DNA of 64,000 nucleotides. It comes from Zingiber officinale (lineage: Eukaryota > Streptophyta > Magnoliopsida > Zingiberales > Zingiberaceae). Below, in pieces: positions 10,671 to 21,753 of this stretch (position 1 is its first letter; each line of letters starts with the position of its first letter). The translations under genes were made by a program, and so were the position numbers. The notes under the pieces were generated by a model. That model saw only the letters and a list, made by a program, of their open reading frames with translations. It had not been told where the DNA came from and did not search any database. The stretch is taken from positions 4,265,474 through 4,329,473 of the forward strand of contig NC_056002.1 in assembly GCF_018446385.1 (NCBI RefSeq), given 5' to 3'.

Positions 10671-11062
10671 TTTGGGACGACCGGCGCTTAGCGAATTCCG
10701 AGCAGTCGTCTCAACCTTCCATCAGAAGATCAAGTTCCCCGTGGCGGACAAAGTAGGAGAAGTACGTGGAGATCAGCTAGCAGCTCGGCGGTGCTATATA
10801 GAGATGATCCGATCAGAAGCCTGTTCTGCTCGGAAGGCGCCCCGGATCGAGGTACATGCCATAACCGAGAAACCTCCTGCTTTAATTTATGATGAAAAGG
10901 AGGAGGTTCAGATCCATCCGACCCGATCGGAGGCCACGACTTTATCGCCTCGATCGGAGGAGGAGCAGAAGGAGGAGCTCATCCAATGCCTCCAACGAAA
11001 TCATGATGTCTTCGCCTGGTCGACACATGAGTTGCCCGGAATTTCGCCGAGCGTAGCGCAAA
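10671..11062 (+). pseudogene. gypsy-1 protease end and protease-RT linker
   Basis: After the frameshift the frame shows GRPALSEFRAVVSTFHQKIKF, the end of the protease region seen also in gypsy-4. An acidic linker follows, then FAWSTHELPGISPSVAQ, the conserved entry to RT. The frame then stops. The same order in gypsy-4 (52960-53360) supports the call. Confidence 0.8.
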
Positions 11063-11063
11063 G

Positions 11064-11700
11064 ATGAGTTGCATGTCCGACCGGACGCCCGGCCAAAGGA
11101 AAAGGGATTTCAATGTCGAGCGGAATGCCATCATCCCGGCGGAAGTAGAGAAACTTGAAGGCCGCCACATACGCGAGGTGCGGTTCCCGAGCCGGTCACA
11201 ACGAGTATTAGTCTCTAAGCGGGCAAGTGGAGAGTCTCATCGACTTTCGGACTTAAACAAAGCATGCCCCAAAGATTTTTATCCCCTGCCTGGTGGACTC
11301 TACGGCCGGCTGCGAGTTAATATGTATGCTCGACGCCTACCAAGGCTATCATCAAGTGCCGCTCGCCCATGAAGATCAAGAAAAAGTTAGCTTCGTGACT
11401 GCCGATGGCACATATTGCTACAACGTGATGCCGTTCGGATTGAAGAATGTCGGGGCCACCTATCAACGCTTGATGAACAAAGTATTCAGGGAGCAGATCG
11501 GGCGGAATCTGGAAGTCTATGTGGACGACATTCTTATCAAATCAGTCCGAGCGGCCGATCTCTTCAAGGACATGGAAGAAACCTTCCGAACGCTACGCAA
11601 ATATGGAGTCAAGCTAAATCCCGAAATGCCTGTTCGGAGCAAGAGGAGGCGTTTTGGGGTATATAGTGACCGAGCAGGGAATTGAAGCTAATCCCAAGAA
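11064..11700 (+). pseudogene. gypsy-1 reverse transcriptase remnant
   Basis: RT copies the element RNA into DNA. Visible blocks are SHRLSDLNKACPKDFYPLP, then in a shifted frame MLDAYQGYHQVPLAHEDQEK, FVTADGTYCY, MPFGLKNVGATYQRLM and the catalytic VYVDDILIKS at about 11515-11545. At least two frameshifts (near 11290 and 11640) separate these blocks, and the KWR-type block seen in gypsy-4 is damaged here. Confidence 0.88.
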
Positions 11701-12740
11701 GGTGAAAGCTCTACAAGACATGCCGCCCAAGAAATACAAGGGAAGTGCAACGGATAACCGCATTGTCCCGATTCATCTCCAAAACTGCCAACCGAAGCCT
11801 TCCTTTCTTCAAAATTTTGCGCAAGGCAACTAAATTTCACTGGACGAGGAATGCGATCGAGCATTCAAGAATTGAAGACATATCTTAATTCTCCGCCTAT
11901 ACTAGCCAAGCCGATCGGGGTGAGTCACTTTATATTTACCTGTCTTCAACCGAGCATGCAATAGGCTCGGCTTGTAAGGCCAAACGGCGAGGAACAGATG
12001 GTGTATTTTCTGAGCCACATCTTAAAAGATGCTGAATCTCGTTACACCGGACTCGAGAAGTTGGCCTTTGCTTTAGTTCTAGCCGCTCCGACCATATTTC
12101 TTGGCTCACACCATCATTGTCCGGACGAGCAGTCCACTAGGAAGTATTGTTGAATCCGAAGCGTCCGGACGGCTCATCAAGTGGACGATGGATCGAGTGA
12201 ATTTGACATTCAATACCAGCCCCGCGATCAAAGCGCAATCCTTGGCTGATTTTGTGACGGAAGTGCAAAGGCCAGGCCGGAAGCTATGTGGAGAATATAT
12301 GTGGATGGGTCTTCCACTGGAATTGGAATATTCTGTTCTCACCCCAAGAAGAAAAGATGCACTTATCCGTCCTACTGGATTACAAAGCTACCAACAATGA
12401 AGCAGAGTATGAGGCCCTCATAACCGGATTGCAAGCTGGAGCCGGTCGGGTGACACTTTATTCAGATTCACACCGTCAAAGAACTATCCGCACCTTTGAA
12501 ATCAACGGCTTAAACTCTACTCCGAGGCCTTCAAAACTTAAAGCTACTTTCCAAGAGGTTATTATTCGAAGATTCTCCGAGCGGAGAACCAGGCAGACCG
12601 ATGAGTTAGCCAAACTCACGAGCTCAATAACGCTGGTCGACATACAACAACCCATTGAAAAAGTATTGTTGGTAGCGCACGTAGACCGGATGGAAAGCCT
12701 CACATTTCCAAGCGATGGAGGACACCCATCATAGAGTTCC
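11701..12740 (+). pseudogene. gypsy-1 RNase H region, heavily frameshifted
   Basis: Short in-frame pieces survive in changing frames: an RT-RNase H connection near 11700-11900, DAESRYTGLEKLAF-like text near 12030-12070, VDGSSTG-like text near 12295-12320, ATNNEAEYEALITGL near 12388-12435 and SDSHRQ near 12465. The second set suggests a further RNase H domain after the first, as in Tat-lineage elements, but the breaks make this uncertain. Confidence 0.65.
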
Positions 12741-13894
12741 TCCGCCCGGGCTACATCGACCGACCGGAATGAAGCCCAGCTAAGAAGAAGGTCGGTTCAC
12801 ACTCATCGACGATCAACTTTACAAAAGGCTTTCTCCTCCTAGTGAGCTAGCCGAAGACTACATACTACAAGAGGTACATCAAGGATCGTATGGAGGACAT
12901 CCGGCGGACGATCGCTAGCCGTGAAGATTTTGCTAGTTGGATGCTTTGGCCGACCTACAAATGGACGCCGGACAAGATTCACGCGCTTTCATGCCGAAGT
13001 ATCACAACTTCTCCCACCGACCACCAAGAAATGAAGGTGTCAAGCGTTTCATGCCCGTTCGACCAATGGGGAATGGATATTGTCGGTCCATTTCCAGACC
13101 GGACAGAGGAAATTTTACTAGTGGCGGCGACTATTTCTCCAAGTGGGTGGAGGCCGAGCCGTTGGCAAAGATCACTGAACAAATGGTTAAAAATTCATCC
13201 GCAACACATCATTTGTCGGTTCGGCATCCCTCGCCGACTAGTTTCCGACAACGGGCGGCAGTTCACAGGGAAGATGTTAGAGGATTGGTGCAAAAGCTAC
13301 GGCATCGAGCAACACTTCACATCCGTGGCTTACCCCCAAAGCAACGGTCAAGCCGAAGTAGCCAACCGGGAAATTCTCCGTATTCTACGCGCTCGGCTCG
13401 ACCACGTGGGAGGAAGTTGGCCGGATGAAGTGCCGGGCGTCTTGTGGGCCATCTGAACGACGCTGAAGGAAGGGACGGGCGCCACACCGTTCCATTTGGT
13501 GTATGGCGGCGAGGCAGTCATTCCGGTTGAAGTCGGCGTCGAGTCCGTCCGGGTCCAATTGTACGATGAAGGCAACGCCGATCGGAGGAACATGGAGCTG
13601 GATCTGATTGACGAGGAGCGAGCCAAGGCATCCGCTCGGCTGATGGCATACCGTCAACGAATGAAGCAAAACTACAACCGCCGCGTCATTCCCCGATCAT
13701 TCCAAGTCGGCGACCTTGTCTGGAAGAAAGTCAAATCGGTCGGCGATGTCGGCAAGCTTGAAGCTCCGTGGGCAGGCCCCTTCAAAGTCATCAAAAAGCT
13801 CCGCTCGGGTGCGTATTATTTGGAGGATGAGGACGGTCGACAGCTAGATAGACCGTGGAGCGTGAACCACCTCCAGCCTTACCGGGCGGGGTGA
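12741..13894 (+). pseudogene. gypsy-1 integrase, broken once in the core
   Basis: Integrase inserts element DNA into the host genome. The frame shows FDQWGMDIVGPFPDR near 13060 (first catalytic Asp), VSDNGRQF near 13240 (second Asp), and PQSNGQAEVANREILRILR near 13335 with the catalytic Glu. A stop at 13454 interrupts VLWAI. The frame resumes as VYGGEAVIPVEVGVES near 13500, ending with a C-terminal domain (GDLVWKKVK, LEAPWAGPFKVIKKL, GAYYLEDEDGR, WSVNHLQPYRAG) and a stop at 13892-13894. The zinc-binding N-terminal part near 12850-12960 is shifted. The gypsy-2 copy at 20040-21105 is homologous. Confidence 0.88.
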
Positions 13895-14339
13895 AAGGTG
13901 TGCCAATGTAAATCATCCTGTGTACTTTTTTCGACTGAATACTTGAAATGCAGAAATGAAAAATCAAGAGAACAAATACAAGGCATCGTCAACGAGGAAC
14001 TAAGGCCCCGCACCGTTAGGCCGGAGGTAAATGGGTCGAGCCAAGCGCTCGAGGATCGAAGACCCAGTACCTTCCGGACGGAGGTAAATTATCCGAGCCA
14101 AAATGCTCGACGAAGCAGACCCTGAGCCGTTCGGCCAGGAGTACGTTCTCCGAGCTGGGTGGAAGGGGCATATGGATTATCCGAGCCAAGCGCCCGAATA
14201 GCGAAGGCCTCCCAGCCGATTGGATTCGCAAGCAAGTGACCCGTGCTGTTCGGCCGGGCACAAAGACTGTTCAATCGCGAGATAAGTTATGAAGGACAAG
14301 GTCGCTCGACCTGGTAAGGAGTTAGCCTTGAAGGCCGAC
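13895..14339 (+). other. gypsy-1 region between integrase and the tandem array
   Basis: Non-coding. It holds a few diverged copies of a GAGGTAAATNNNTCGAGCCAA-like phrase near 14025, 14080 and 14180, probably an older, shorter repeat family. No protein feature is visible. Confidence 0.5.
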
Positions 14340-15545
14340 GAGCCCCGTCGTTAAAAATCGAGAGTCGCGCCGTCCGGCTATAATAACAATCGCTACCGAC
14401 GAGCTCGCTGTAAAGATCGAGACGAGCCGCTTCATAAACCCTCCGAGCGAAGACCGACAAGCCCCGTTAAAAATTGAGAGCCGCGCCGACCGCTATAAAT
14501 ATCCGCCCGACAAGCCCCGCTGTTAAAATCGAAGCCGCGCCCCGCTATAAATAACCGCTACCGACGAGCTCCGAAAGATCGAGAGACGAGCCGCGCCTAT
14601 AAACCTCCGAACGGAAGACCGACGAGCCCCGGCAAAAATCGAGAGCCGCGCCGACCGCTATAAATATCCGCGCCGTCCTGGAAAATCGGATAGAGCCGTC
14701 CGGCTATAAATAACCGTACCGACGAGCTCCATCGTTAAAGATCGAGAGACGAGCCGCTATAAACCTCCGAGCGGAAGACCGATGAGCCCCGTTGTTAAAA
14801 TTGAGAGTCGCACCGACGGCTATAAATATCCACGCCGACGAGCCCCGCAAAATTGAGAGCACCGACCGCTATAAATATCCGCACCGACGAGCTCCGCTGC
14901 AAAATCGAGAGCCGCTACCGTCTATAAATAACCGCACCGACGAGCCCGCTTAAAGATCGAGAGACGAGCCGACGTCTATAAACCCTCCGAGCGGAAGATC
15001 GACGAGCCCCGTCGTTAAAAATCGAGAGCCGCGCCGACCGGCTATAAATATCCGCGCCGACGAGCTCCGTCTTTAAAAATCGAGAGTCGCGTCGACCGGC
15101 TATAAATATCCGCGCCGACGAGCTCCGTCGTTAAAAATCGAGAGCCGCGCTGTCCGACTATAAATAACCGCGCCGACAAGCTTCGTCGTTAAAGATCGAG
15201 AGACGAGCCGGCGTCTATAAACCCTCCGAGCGGAAGACCGACGAGCCCCGTCGTTAAAAATCGAGAGCCGCGCCGACCGGCTATAAATATCCGCGCCGAC
15301 GAGCCCCGTCGTTAAAAATCGAGAGCCGCGCCGTCTGGCTATAAATAACCGCGCCGTCGAGCTCCGACGTTAAATATCGAGAGACGAGCCGGCGTCTATA
15401 AATGATCCGAGCGGAAGAACCGACGAGTTCCGTCGCTAAAGATCGAGAGCCGCGCCGTTCGGCTATAAATATTCGTGCCGTCGAGCTCCGACGTTAAACA
15501 TAGAGGCGTCGGCGTCTATAAATAATCCGAGCGGAATATCGTCGA
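14340..15545 (+). repeat. 58-bp tandem array, about 20 units, each with TATAAATA
   Basis: The best-preserved units (near 15000-15360) read GCCGACGAGCCCCGTCG, TTAAAAATCGAGAGCCGCG and CCGACCGGCTATAAATATCC in turn. A sister type with GAGACGAGCCGGCGTCTATAAACC alternates with it about every third unit, giving a higher-order pattern. The array lies between integrase and the antisense gene. Its reverse complement is part of the nested element (7011-7635). Units at 14340-14950 have many small deletions and later ones have few. Confidence 0.88.
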
Positions 15546-15888
15546 CACTGCAATTACCCATATTCTCCGCCGATATTGTTACACCAACGTTAAGTTCCGC
15601 TCAGACTCGAGGTATAAAGGTTCTGATCGGCTTATAACGAGCGATTCTTGCCAGCATCACAGAATGATATTCGGCCGAACGGAGGGGCTGGGGAAAACAC
15701 TTGCAAGAATGCACCCCGAATGCCAAAGGTGTAATAGTAGATGAGCGGGCAGCACAAGTATTAGCAAGGGGACAGTGCAAAAAGATAGAGTACACGAAAG
15801 GAAAGCATTTCATTGAAATTAAAACCTTAGGCCGAGTGGCCTAAGTACAAAAAGATTCATGTTCAGCCGAGCGGCGAAATTACAAGAA
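15546..15888. other. gypsy-1 spacer between array and antisense gene
   Basis: There is no gene. An ORF at 15601-15813 on the minus strand has no domain. The stretch probably serves as the 3' end of the antisense transcript (inference). Confidence 0.4.
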
Positions 15889-17973
15889 TTACTCAATGTA
15901 GTCGTAGAGGTCCCTCGGAATGTTGCTCAGGAGCTCCACCTGATCGCCGGCTGGAATATTGGTGGACTCCGGGAGAAGGCCCTTCGACTTCAGATAGGTC
16001 ATAGTGGCCGTAATGGCCAAGTCGAAGTCGAGTACATCCGCTCGCAAATTTTCTCCGAGAACTCGGGCGATCGGATATGGCTTTGTCGGAGAGCGGCAAC
16101 TCGGCTCGGCTCGACATCCTGGTATTCTTTGAAGGTCGCCTGGGATCATTCAGATATTCAATCTTCTCCGCATCGGCCGAGCGGCCTGCCTTCTCCCGGT
16201 CGAGCCGTCACCGCTTATCTTCAACTCCAGCCCCGGCCTCCACGCTTTTCTCCGACGGAGATGGTCAGTGTTCTTCCTAGTGGTGGCCGAGTTATCTTTG
16301 TGTCAAGCGACTTGACTTGTCGCTCGGACTCGACTAGGGCGTGGGCCTCATTGGTTTTCTTCTTCTGCTCGGCCGTTCTTTTTGCAGCTCGGAGTAGGAA
16401 GGGCCTTGGGAGCCGCTCGGACCTCCTGCCGCCCGCAGTTGCCTTATCTCCTCGTCCGCCATAGCCAGGCGGCTGGAAACCGCTATCTCTTCCACCCATC
16501 TCTGAAGCAAGGAGGGCGCAGTTGTTGAAAGCCGAGCGGAAGAGTTACAAAGAAAAAATAAATAAATAAATAAAATAACAAACTTACCCCCGTAGCCGCT
16601 TGCATGTGGCTGTTGGCTAAGTTCCGGAGGGGGATCATTGCTACGCGCGCCCGAGCGTCGGCCCACATCTCGGCGAGGGGCCCTTTCAAAGTAATGGTGT
16701 GCTCGGGCACGGTTGGCCGGTCGGCTTCTGGTAGTAACTCTTCAGTTGGAAGATGAAGAGTAACCCGTATTGTGCGGCCGTGACCAGGGATCGCCCGACC
16801 GGGATCAGAAGCTGGCGCAGAAAACCGCGAATGGATGGTCGAGCGTTGGACTGAACGGCGAGCAGGGGGGAGAGTGTCGACCGGAGTGGCCTCAACCGGA
16901 GCCACTCGTCCTGTATCGGACGAAATGGTCTCGCACAAAGCGCTTGCCTCTAGCCGTCAGCCTGGCCGAGGGTTGGACCGGAGGTAGCCGAGCGCAATGA
17001 GTCTCCACCCGGCGCCTCTTTGCGGGTCCTCCTCCCGAGCGGACCTTCCTGGGGCCGTTGGTTCCCGGAGGATAGTTCACCGCCACCGCTGAGAGGCCGA
17101 GCTACCGATTCACTGGTGCCGCCTTCCTTCGTGAGAACCGACCATGAATACCCAATGCTTCCATTTCTTTAGCCGCTGCTGCCTCAATCGCTTCTCAGAA
17201 CGCCGGCCATCACCGAGTCCATGACGATGTCACCGATGAAAAGAAGAAGAAATCGTTAGCAATTAAAGCAAATGCCCAAGTAAAATTTTACCAAGCCGGT
17301 CGGAAGTGGGGTCCGTATAGGACTCAGCCCAAAAATGTACATCACTCCCTTGTGAAGAAGTTTGTTGATGTCAAGCCGCAGACCGGCTATGAAGATAATC
17401 CGGCCGGGTCTTGAATTTCTTCAACTCGGGAGGAGGAGGCAGACTGACCTGCCACTGGGTCGGGAAGTTCGGCTGATTGGGCATGCAGATGTAGAAATAA
17501 TAGTCCTTCCAATGTTTATTGGAGGTGGGTAGTTTGTTGAAGAAGACCAAGCCGGGTCGAGCTTGGAACATAAAGGTGCCCGGCTCGACTTGCTTAGGGT
17601 AGTAGAAATAAAAGAAGACCTCCGGTCGGAGGGGAATGTTGTGGATCTTAAACAAAACGACAACACCACAGAGGAGACGGAAGGTATTTGGTACTAAACT
17701 TCCGAGCGGCACGCCAAAATAATTACAGACGTCTACTATAAAAGGATGCACGGGGAATTGCAGACTGGCGGTAAATTGGTCGCGAAAGACACAGAAACCG
17801 CCGCGCGACGGTCTGTGTGGCCGAGCGGCGGGACCAGCTAGGCGAACTTCGAAATCCTCGGGGATTTCGAAATTGTCAGCCAAAATATCAAAATCCCTTT
17901 GTTCGAAACGGGACCGCATGGTAGTATACCATGGGCCTAGGGATTGTTCTTCGGGATGAGAAGAACTGGTCAT
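15889..17973 (-). pseudogene. gypsy-1 antisense gene: Transposase_28-like domain and coiled-coil tail, spliced
   Basis: The first exon starts at 17973 (MTSSSHPEEQSLG) and holds about 200 residues with FCVFRDQFTASLQFPVHPF, NTFRLLCGVVVLFK, FYFYYPKQ and SNKHWKDYYF. This matches the plant 'putative gypsy type transposon' domain (Transposase_28, PF04195) as I know it. Later pieces at 16938-16588 and 16501-15889 are separated by an 86-bp GT-AG intron (16587-16502). The product ends IPRDLYDYIE. Frameshifts near 17390 and in the last exon break this copy. Gypsy-2 has the same gene with the intron at the same place and a similar end (DDVLDYLE). The role is unknown. Confidence 0.75.
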
Positions 17974-18225
17974 GATCCGGACAGAAAAAAAAAAGAAGTT
18001 TCAAAGACTAAGAAAAGGAGTTTCAAAGACTGGAGCTAGAGGAAGAAATGCGAATTAGATACTGGAAAGGAAGAAGGAAAGATATAAAACCTTACTGAGG
18101 GGAGAGGGATCGAGGAAAGGCGCCGAAGAGCGTCAGAGGGCAGAAACAAGATCGCCGGAGCTCCGAAGCGCAGAGGGCAACAGTAGAGATAACGGAGGCG
18201 AGTGAAGGTGAGAAGGAAACGAAGA

Positions 18226-18233
18226 ATTTATAG
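18226..18233 (-). promoter_or_regulatory. candidate TATA box of the antisense gene, gypsy-1
   Basis: CTATAAAT on the minus strand lies about 255 bp before the antisense ATG at 17973. TTATAAT lies about 265 bp before the gypsy-2 antisense ATG, and TTTATAAA lies at the matching place in gypsy-3, so the spacing is kept. Confidence 0.5.
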
Positions 18234-18584
18234 GGTGAGGGCCGGGCGGCCTCCACCGTCGGATCCAGGTCACGGGAATCAAAGCATGCATCTAGCCGTT
18301 TATTTCGAATTGCTTCGATCACATCAAAATATCATGCAACCGCCTCCGTACTCTGATGGCATTGCTCCACGTGGCAGTCAATCATTCGGAGCATTTAATG
18401 AAGGTATGATCAACCTTGATGTCGAAGATTGGCGCAGAATGCGAGGAGATCCGGTGAAGGCCATCATTGATTCATTCAAGGATATCTCTACGGCTGACCG
18501 GGCGGAGAGTATTAGCATGGAGGAGCCGTTCGGCTAGACTCATAGTCCAGTCAGTCGGACTATTCGCCTCCTTCGACTAGACTT

Positions 18585-18598
18585 GAAGGGGAGGCAAG
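18585..18598 (+). promoter_or_regulatory. gypsy-1 polypurine tract
   Basis: GAAGGGGAGGCAAG directly precedes the 3' LTR and would prime plus-strand synthesis. The 45 bases before it are shared with the nested element and partly with gypsy-2 (25430-25481) and gypsy-3 (32985-33030). Confidence 0.8.
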
Positions 18599-19418
18599 TG
18601 ATCCGGTAGTAAGAGCAAGCCCCCCCTGCAAAGTCAACGCCCAGTGGAAGTCACCGGAGCAGCCGCCCATCCTGGGAGAGTGGTCTGACCGGACGGACGG
18701 CCGTAGATGGCCGGTCCGACCGGACTGCCGGCCGACTCACACTTATGGTTGGAAGGCACCCTGTCAAATCGGGGTTCCGACGCTCAGTTGAAAAGGTCAT
18801 GGACCGAGCTGACCTTTTGACCGACCAAAGTCATAAAGCACCCCTGCTTATTAGTCTCCACAAAGCACAAGTAAACCACTTCGGATGTCCGGCCGGATGT
18901 TGAGGGAGCTGTCCGCCCGGACGACAAGTTTGGAGCAAGGGAAAAGGACAGGGGACTTCTTTCTCTGACAACCGGTAGGTTTCACGTGTGTGCCATGCTC
19001 CAAATCTTGTGACAGGGGATTCTGCTGTCCCATCAAGGGCATGCTTTGACTGTAGCGATATGGGTCAGGTAAGCTTTCTGACAGCCGCATACCTAGGAAA
19101 GGACAGAGGGCACGTATGCACCTCGGTATATGTGCCCAAACCCTTCACAGTTCTATATAAAGAGCCTCAGACTTCGCCGGTGGGGAGGATTTTTTTCAGG
19201 TATTCTAAGACTTTGGGAGCCACCTTGTTCATCGTAGTTTACCTGACTTGAGCGTCGGAGGGTCGCCGCCGGGAACCCCCTTCCCGGCTCGACTTCTGTG
19301 TAGGTTAGCCGGAGCATCGTGCCACCAGTTGGAGATTTACATTAGCGGAGATCTACATCAGCGAGTCATAGAGCGCCACGTGCCCAGCGTCTGTTGATTT
19401 CTGGTTCAGACAGGATCA
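18599..19418 (+). repeat. gypsy-1 3' LTR
   Basis: This 820-bp partner of 3402-4208 starts TGATCCGGT and ends CAGGATCA. It is followed by the second CACGT (19419-19423). It holds TATATAAA at 19154-19161. Confidence 0.93.
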
Positions 19419-19423
19419 CACGT

Positions 19424-20030
19424 AAATTAGGAAAAATATGGAAAAAAAATTTCATTGCATTTATAGAATAGCGAAGAGTCAATTTTTGATCCAGAAAAAC
19501 CCTGAATGTGAAGCCAATTAGATAGACGATGAAACCACATACGAGGTGTTTGCTGAAAACCATATAATGATTTTTAAAGTTTACAAACATGGGTTGAAAG
19601 TTGCTGGTGAATGAAACCTGGTGGTTGCTTCATAAAAACAGTTTCTTCAAGTTGATCGTGAAGAAAAGCATTGGAAATATCTAATTATTGTATCGGCCAA
19701 TTGGACCTAAAAGCTATAGATTGTAACAATTTGATAGTTCTACTTTTGACGATCGGACTGAAAGTATCATTGAAGTCAATACCTGGTTGTTGACCAAAAT
19801 CTTTTGCAACAAGGCAAGCTTTGTAGCATTCAATGGATCCATCTGCCTGATATTTAATTCGGTAAACCCATTTAGAGCCTACAATATTCATAGACGGAGT
19901 ACGAGGAACTAAGGTCCATGCTTCATTATGAAAAAGAGTATCAAACTCTGTCGCCATCACAACATGCTAATTTGGGCATTTGACTGCCTGTGTAAAGCTA
20001 GTTAGTTCAAAAAAAAAACTTGAAGAAGCA
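19424..20030 (-). pseudogene. Ty1/copia pol remnant, RT N-terminal half
   Basis: On the minus strand, an RT opening (EAWTLVPRTPS, GSKWVYRIKYQADGSIE, GIDFNDTFSPIVK at 19960-19700) is followed in broken frames by KSLYGFQQTPRMWFHRLS and SGSKIDSSLFYK, ending at the Y-V codons next to 19424. The DD codons that follow lie at 3401 and below. The two pieces are therefore one gene cut by gypsy-1. Its upstream end near 20030 abuts gypsy-2. Confidence 0.87.
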
Positions 20031-20039
20031 ATTCTGAAG

Positions 20040-21105
20040 GACCAGAAGACGCCCGACCCCTCCTCAAGTGCGTCGGACCAGAAGACGTCGAGTACATCCT
20101 AAAGGAGGTGCACTAAGACTCTTGCGGAGGTCATCCGGGCGACCATGCATTAGCCCGAAAAATACTTCTAGCTGGATACTTCTGGCCGACCCTCCAAGAG
20201 GATGCCACTCGGATAGTGGCAACTTACTTGTCCTGCCAGAAGTATAACAACATGTTGCACCGACCGATCGAAGAAATGAAAGTGTCCACTATATCATGCA
20301 TGTTCGACCAATGGGGCATGGACATCATCGGACCTTTTCACATAGTGACCAGTCAGCGGAAGTTTCTACTAGTGGCGATGGACTACTTCTCAAAGTGGGT
20401 AGATACCGAGCCGCTTGCAATAATCACCAAACAGATAGTCATCAAATTTATTTGGTCGTATCTAACAATGGAAGGCAGTTCGTCGGTCGGGAGCTTAGAG
20501 AATAGTGTGAAGACTATGACATCCAATAATCCTTCACCTCAGTAGCCTACCTTCAAGGCAACGGGCAAGCAGAAGTCGCCAATCGGGAGATCCTCAGAAT
20601 CTTGCGCGCTCGGCTCGACCACATGAGAGGTAGTTGGGTCGATGAGCTCCCTAGTGTGCTATGGGCTCTCCGCACGACTCCGAAAGAGGCAACCGGCGTA
20701 ATCCCATTCCAGTTGGTGTACGGTATCGAAGAAGTTGCCCCCGTGGAGGTTGGGGTAGAATCTGATCGGGTGCAACGCTACGACAATGGGAAATTGAAGT
20801 TGATGGAGCTCGACTTGGTGGACAAAGCAAGGGCAAAGGCCGCCATTCGGCTAATGGTGTACTGGCAACGGATGAAGTATAACTACAATCAGAGAGTGAT
20901 CCCAATGTCCTTCTAGGTCAGTGACCTCGTTTGGAAGAAAGTAAAGCCGATCGATGACGTTGCGAAGCTCGAAGCACCATTGGCAGAACCGTTCAAGGTC
21001 GTGCAGAAGCTCCAATCGGGCACGTACTATTTGGAGGATGAAGAGGGGAGGCGGCTAGAGAGGCCATGGAACACGAACCATCTTCAACCCTACAGGGCTG
21101 GATGA
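20040..21105 (+). pseudogene. gypsy-2 integrase remnant
   Basis: Blocks are YLSCQKYNNMLHRP, FDQWGMDIIGPFH near 20310 (first Asp), MDYFSKWVDTEPLA, NNGRQF near 20470 in a shifted frame, and GNGQAEVANREILRILRARL near 20555. The C-terminal part follows (VLWALRTTPKEATG, FQLVYGIEEVAPVEVGVESD, YNYNQRVIPMSF), then after a stop DLVWKKVK and NHLQPYRAG. Stops and frameshifts at about 20500 and 20916 make it non-functional. Confidence 0.87.
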
Positions 21106-21198
21106 GAGGTGCGCATGTGAATCCTGTACTTTGTGTCTATTGTGTGTTTGCCGAATGCAGGGCAAAGTTTGAATAAAAAAGCAAAGGCCTCTTAAGTG

Positions 21199-21753
21199 TA
21201 TCTCCACTAACGGTTGAGCGGCGACCTTAAACGCGAGTCATCGCCAATCGTCAAACGGCAACGTTAAAACCTTGTCTCCACCAGCCGTCGAGCGATGACG
21301 TTAAATGCGGGTCTACATAAAATCGTCGAGCGACGACGTTAAAACCTTATCTCCACCGACCGTCGAGCGACGACGTTAAAACCTTGTCCCCACTGATCGT
21401 CGAGCGGCGACGTTAAACGCTAGTCTCCACCAACCGTTGAGCGGCGACTTTAAAACCTTGTCTCCACCGATCGTAGAGCGGTGACGTTAAAACCTTGTCC
21501 CCACCGACCGTCGAGCGACGACGTTAAACAAGAGTCTCCATCAACTGTCGAGTGGTGACGTTAAACGCTAGTCTATATTATCCATCGAGCGACAACGTTA
21601 AATGCTAGTCTACATCATTCATTGAGTGGCAATGTTAAACGCGAGTCTTCAACAGTGATCGAGTGGTAACCTTAAACCCAGGCCTTTATCAACGGTTGAG
21701 CGGCGACCTTAAACCCGAGCCTTTATCAACAGTCGAGCGACGACTATAAATCG
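21199..21753 (+). repeat. 37-bp tandem array, about 15 units
   Basis: Units read CTCCACCGACCGTCGAGCG then ACGACGTTAAAACCTTGT, with the last bases alternating between ACCTTGT and CGCGAGT or CGCTAGT types. The spacing is an almost constant 37 bp. It occupies the same place after integrase as the 58-bp array of gypsy-1. Confidence 0.88.

Larger units (their letters stand above)
3402..19418 (+). mobile_element. gypsy-1: Ty3/gypsy LTR retrotransposon, Tat-like
   Basis: The element is bounded by LTRs of 807 and 820 bp that both begin TGATCCGGT and end CAGGATCA. CACGT is duplicated at 3397-3401 and 19419-19423. In order it holds a primer-binding site, gag (split by a nested element at 4886-9545), protease, RT, RNase H, integrase, a 58-bp tandem array, an antisense spliced gene and a polypurine tract. 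The long 3' region with an antisense ORF is known from plant Tat-lineage elements. By eye the LTRs differ at about 13 substitutions and two indels, roughly 1.6%, so the insertion is fairly young. Gag and pol are nevertheless broken at several points, so this copy is not autonomous as read. Confidence 0.93.

Noticed and set aside
14340..15545. Regular repeats with spacers, CRISPR-like at first sight
   Set aside because: The whole 58-bp unit is repeated, with no unique spacers, and it lies inside a plant retrotransposon.
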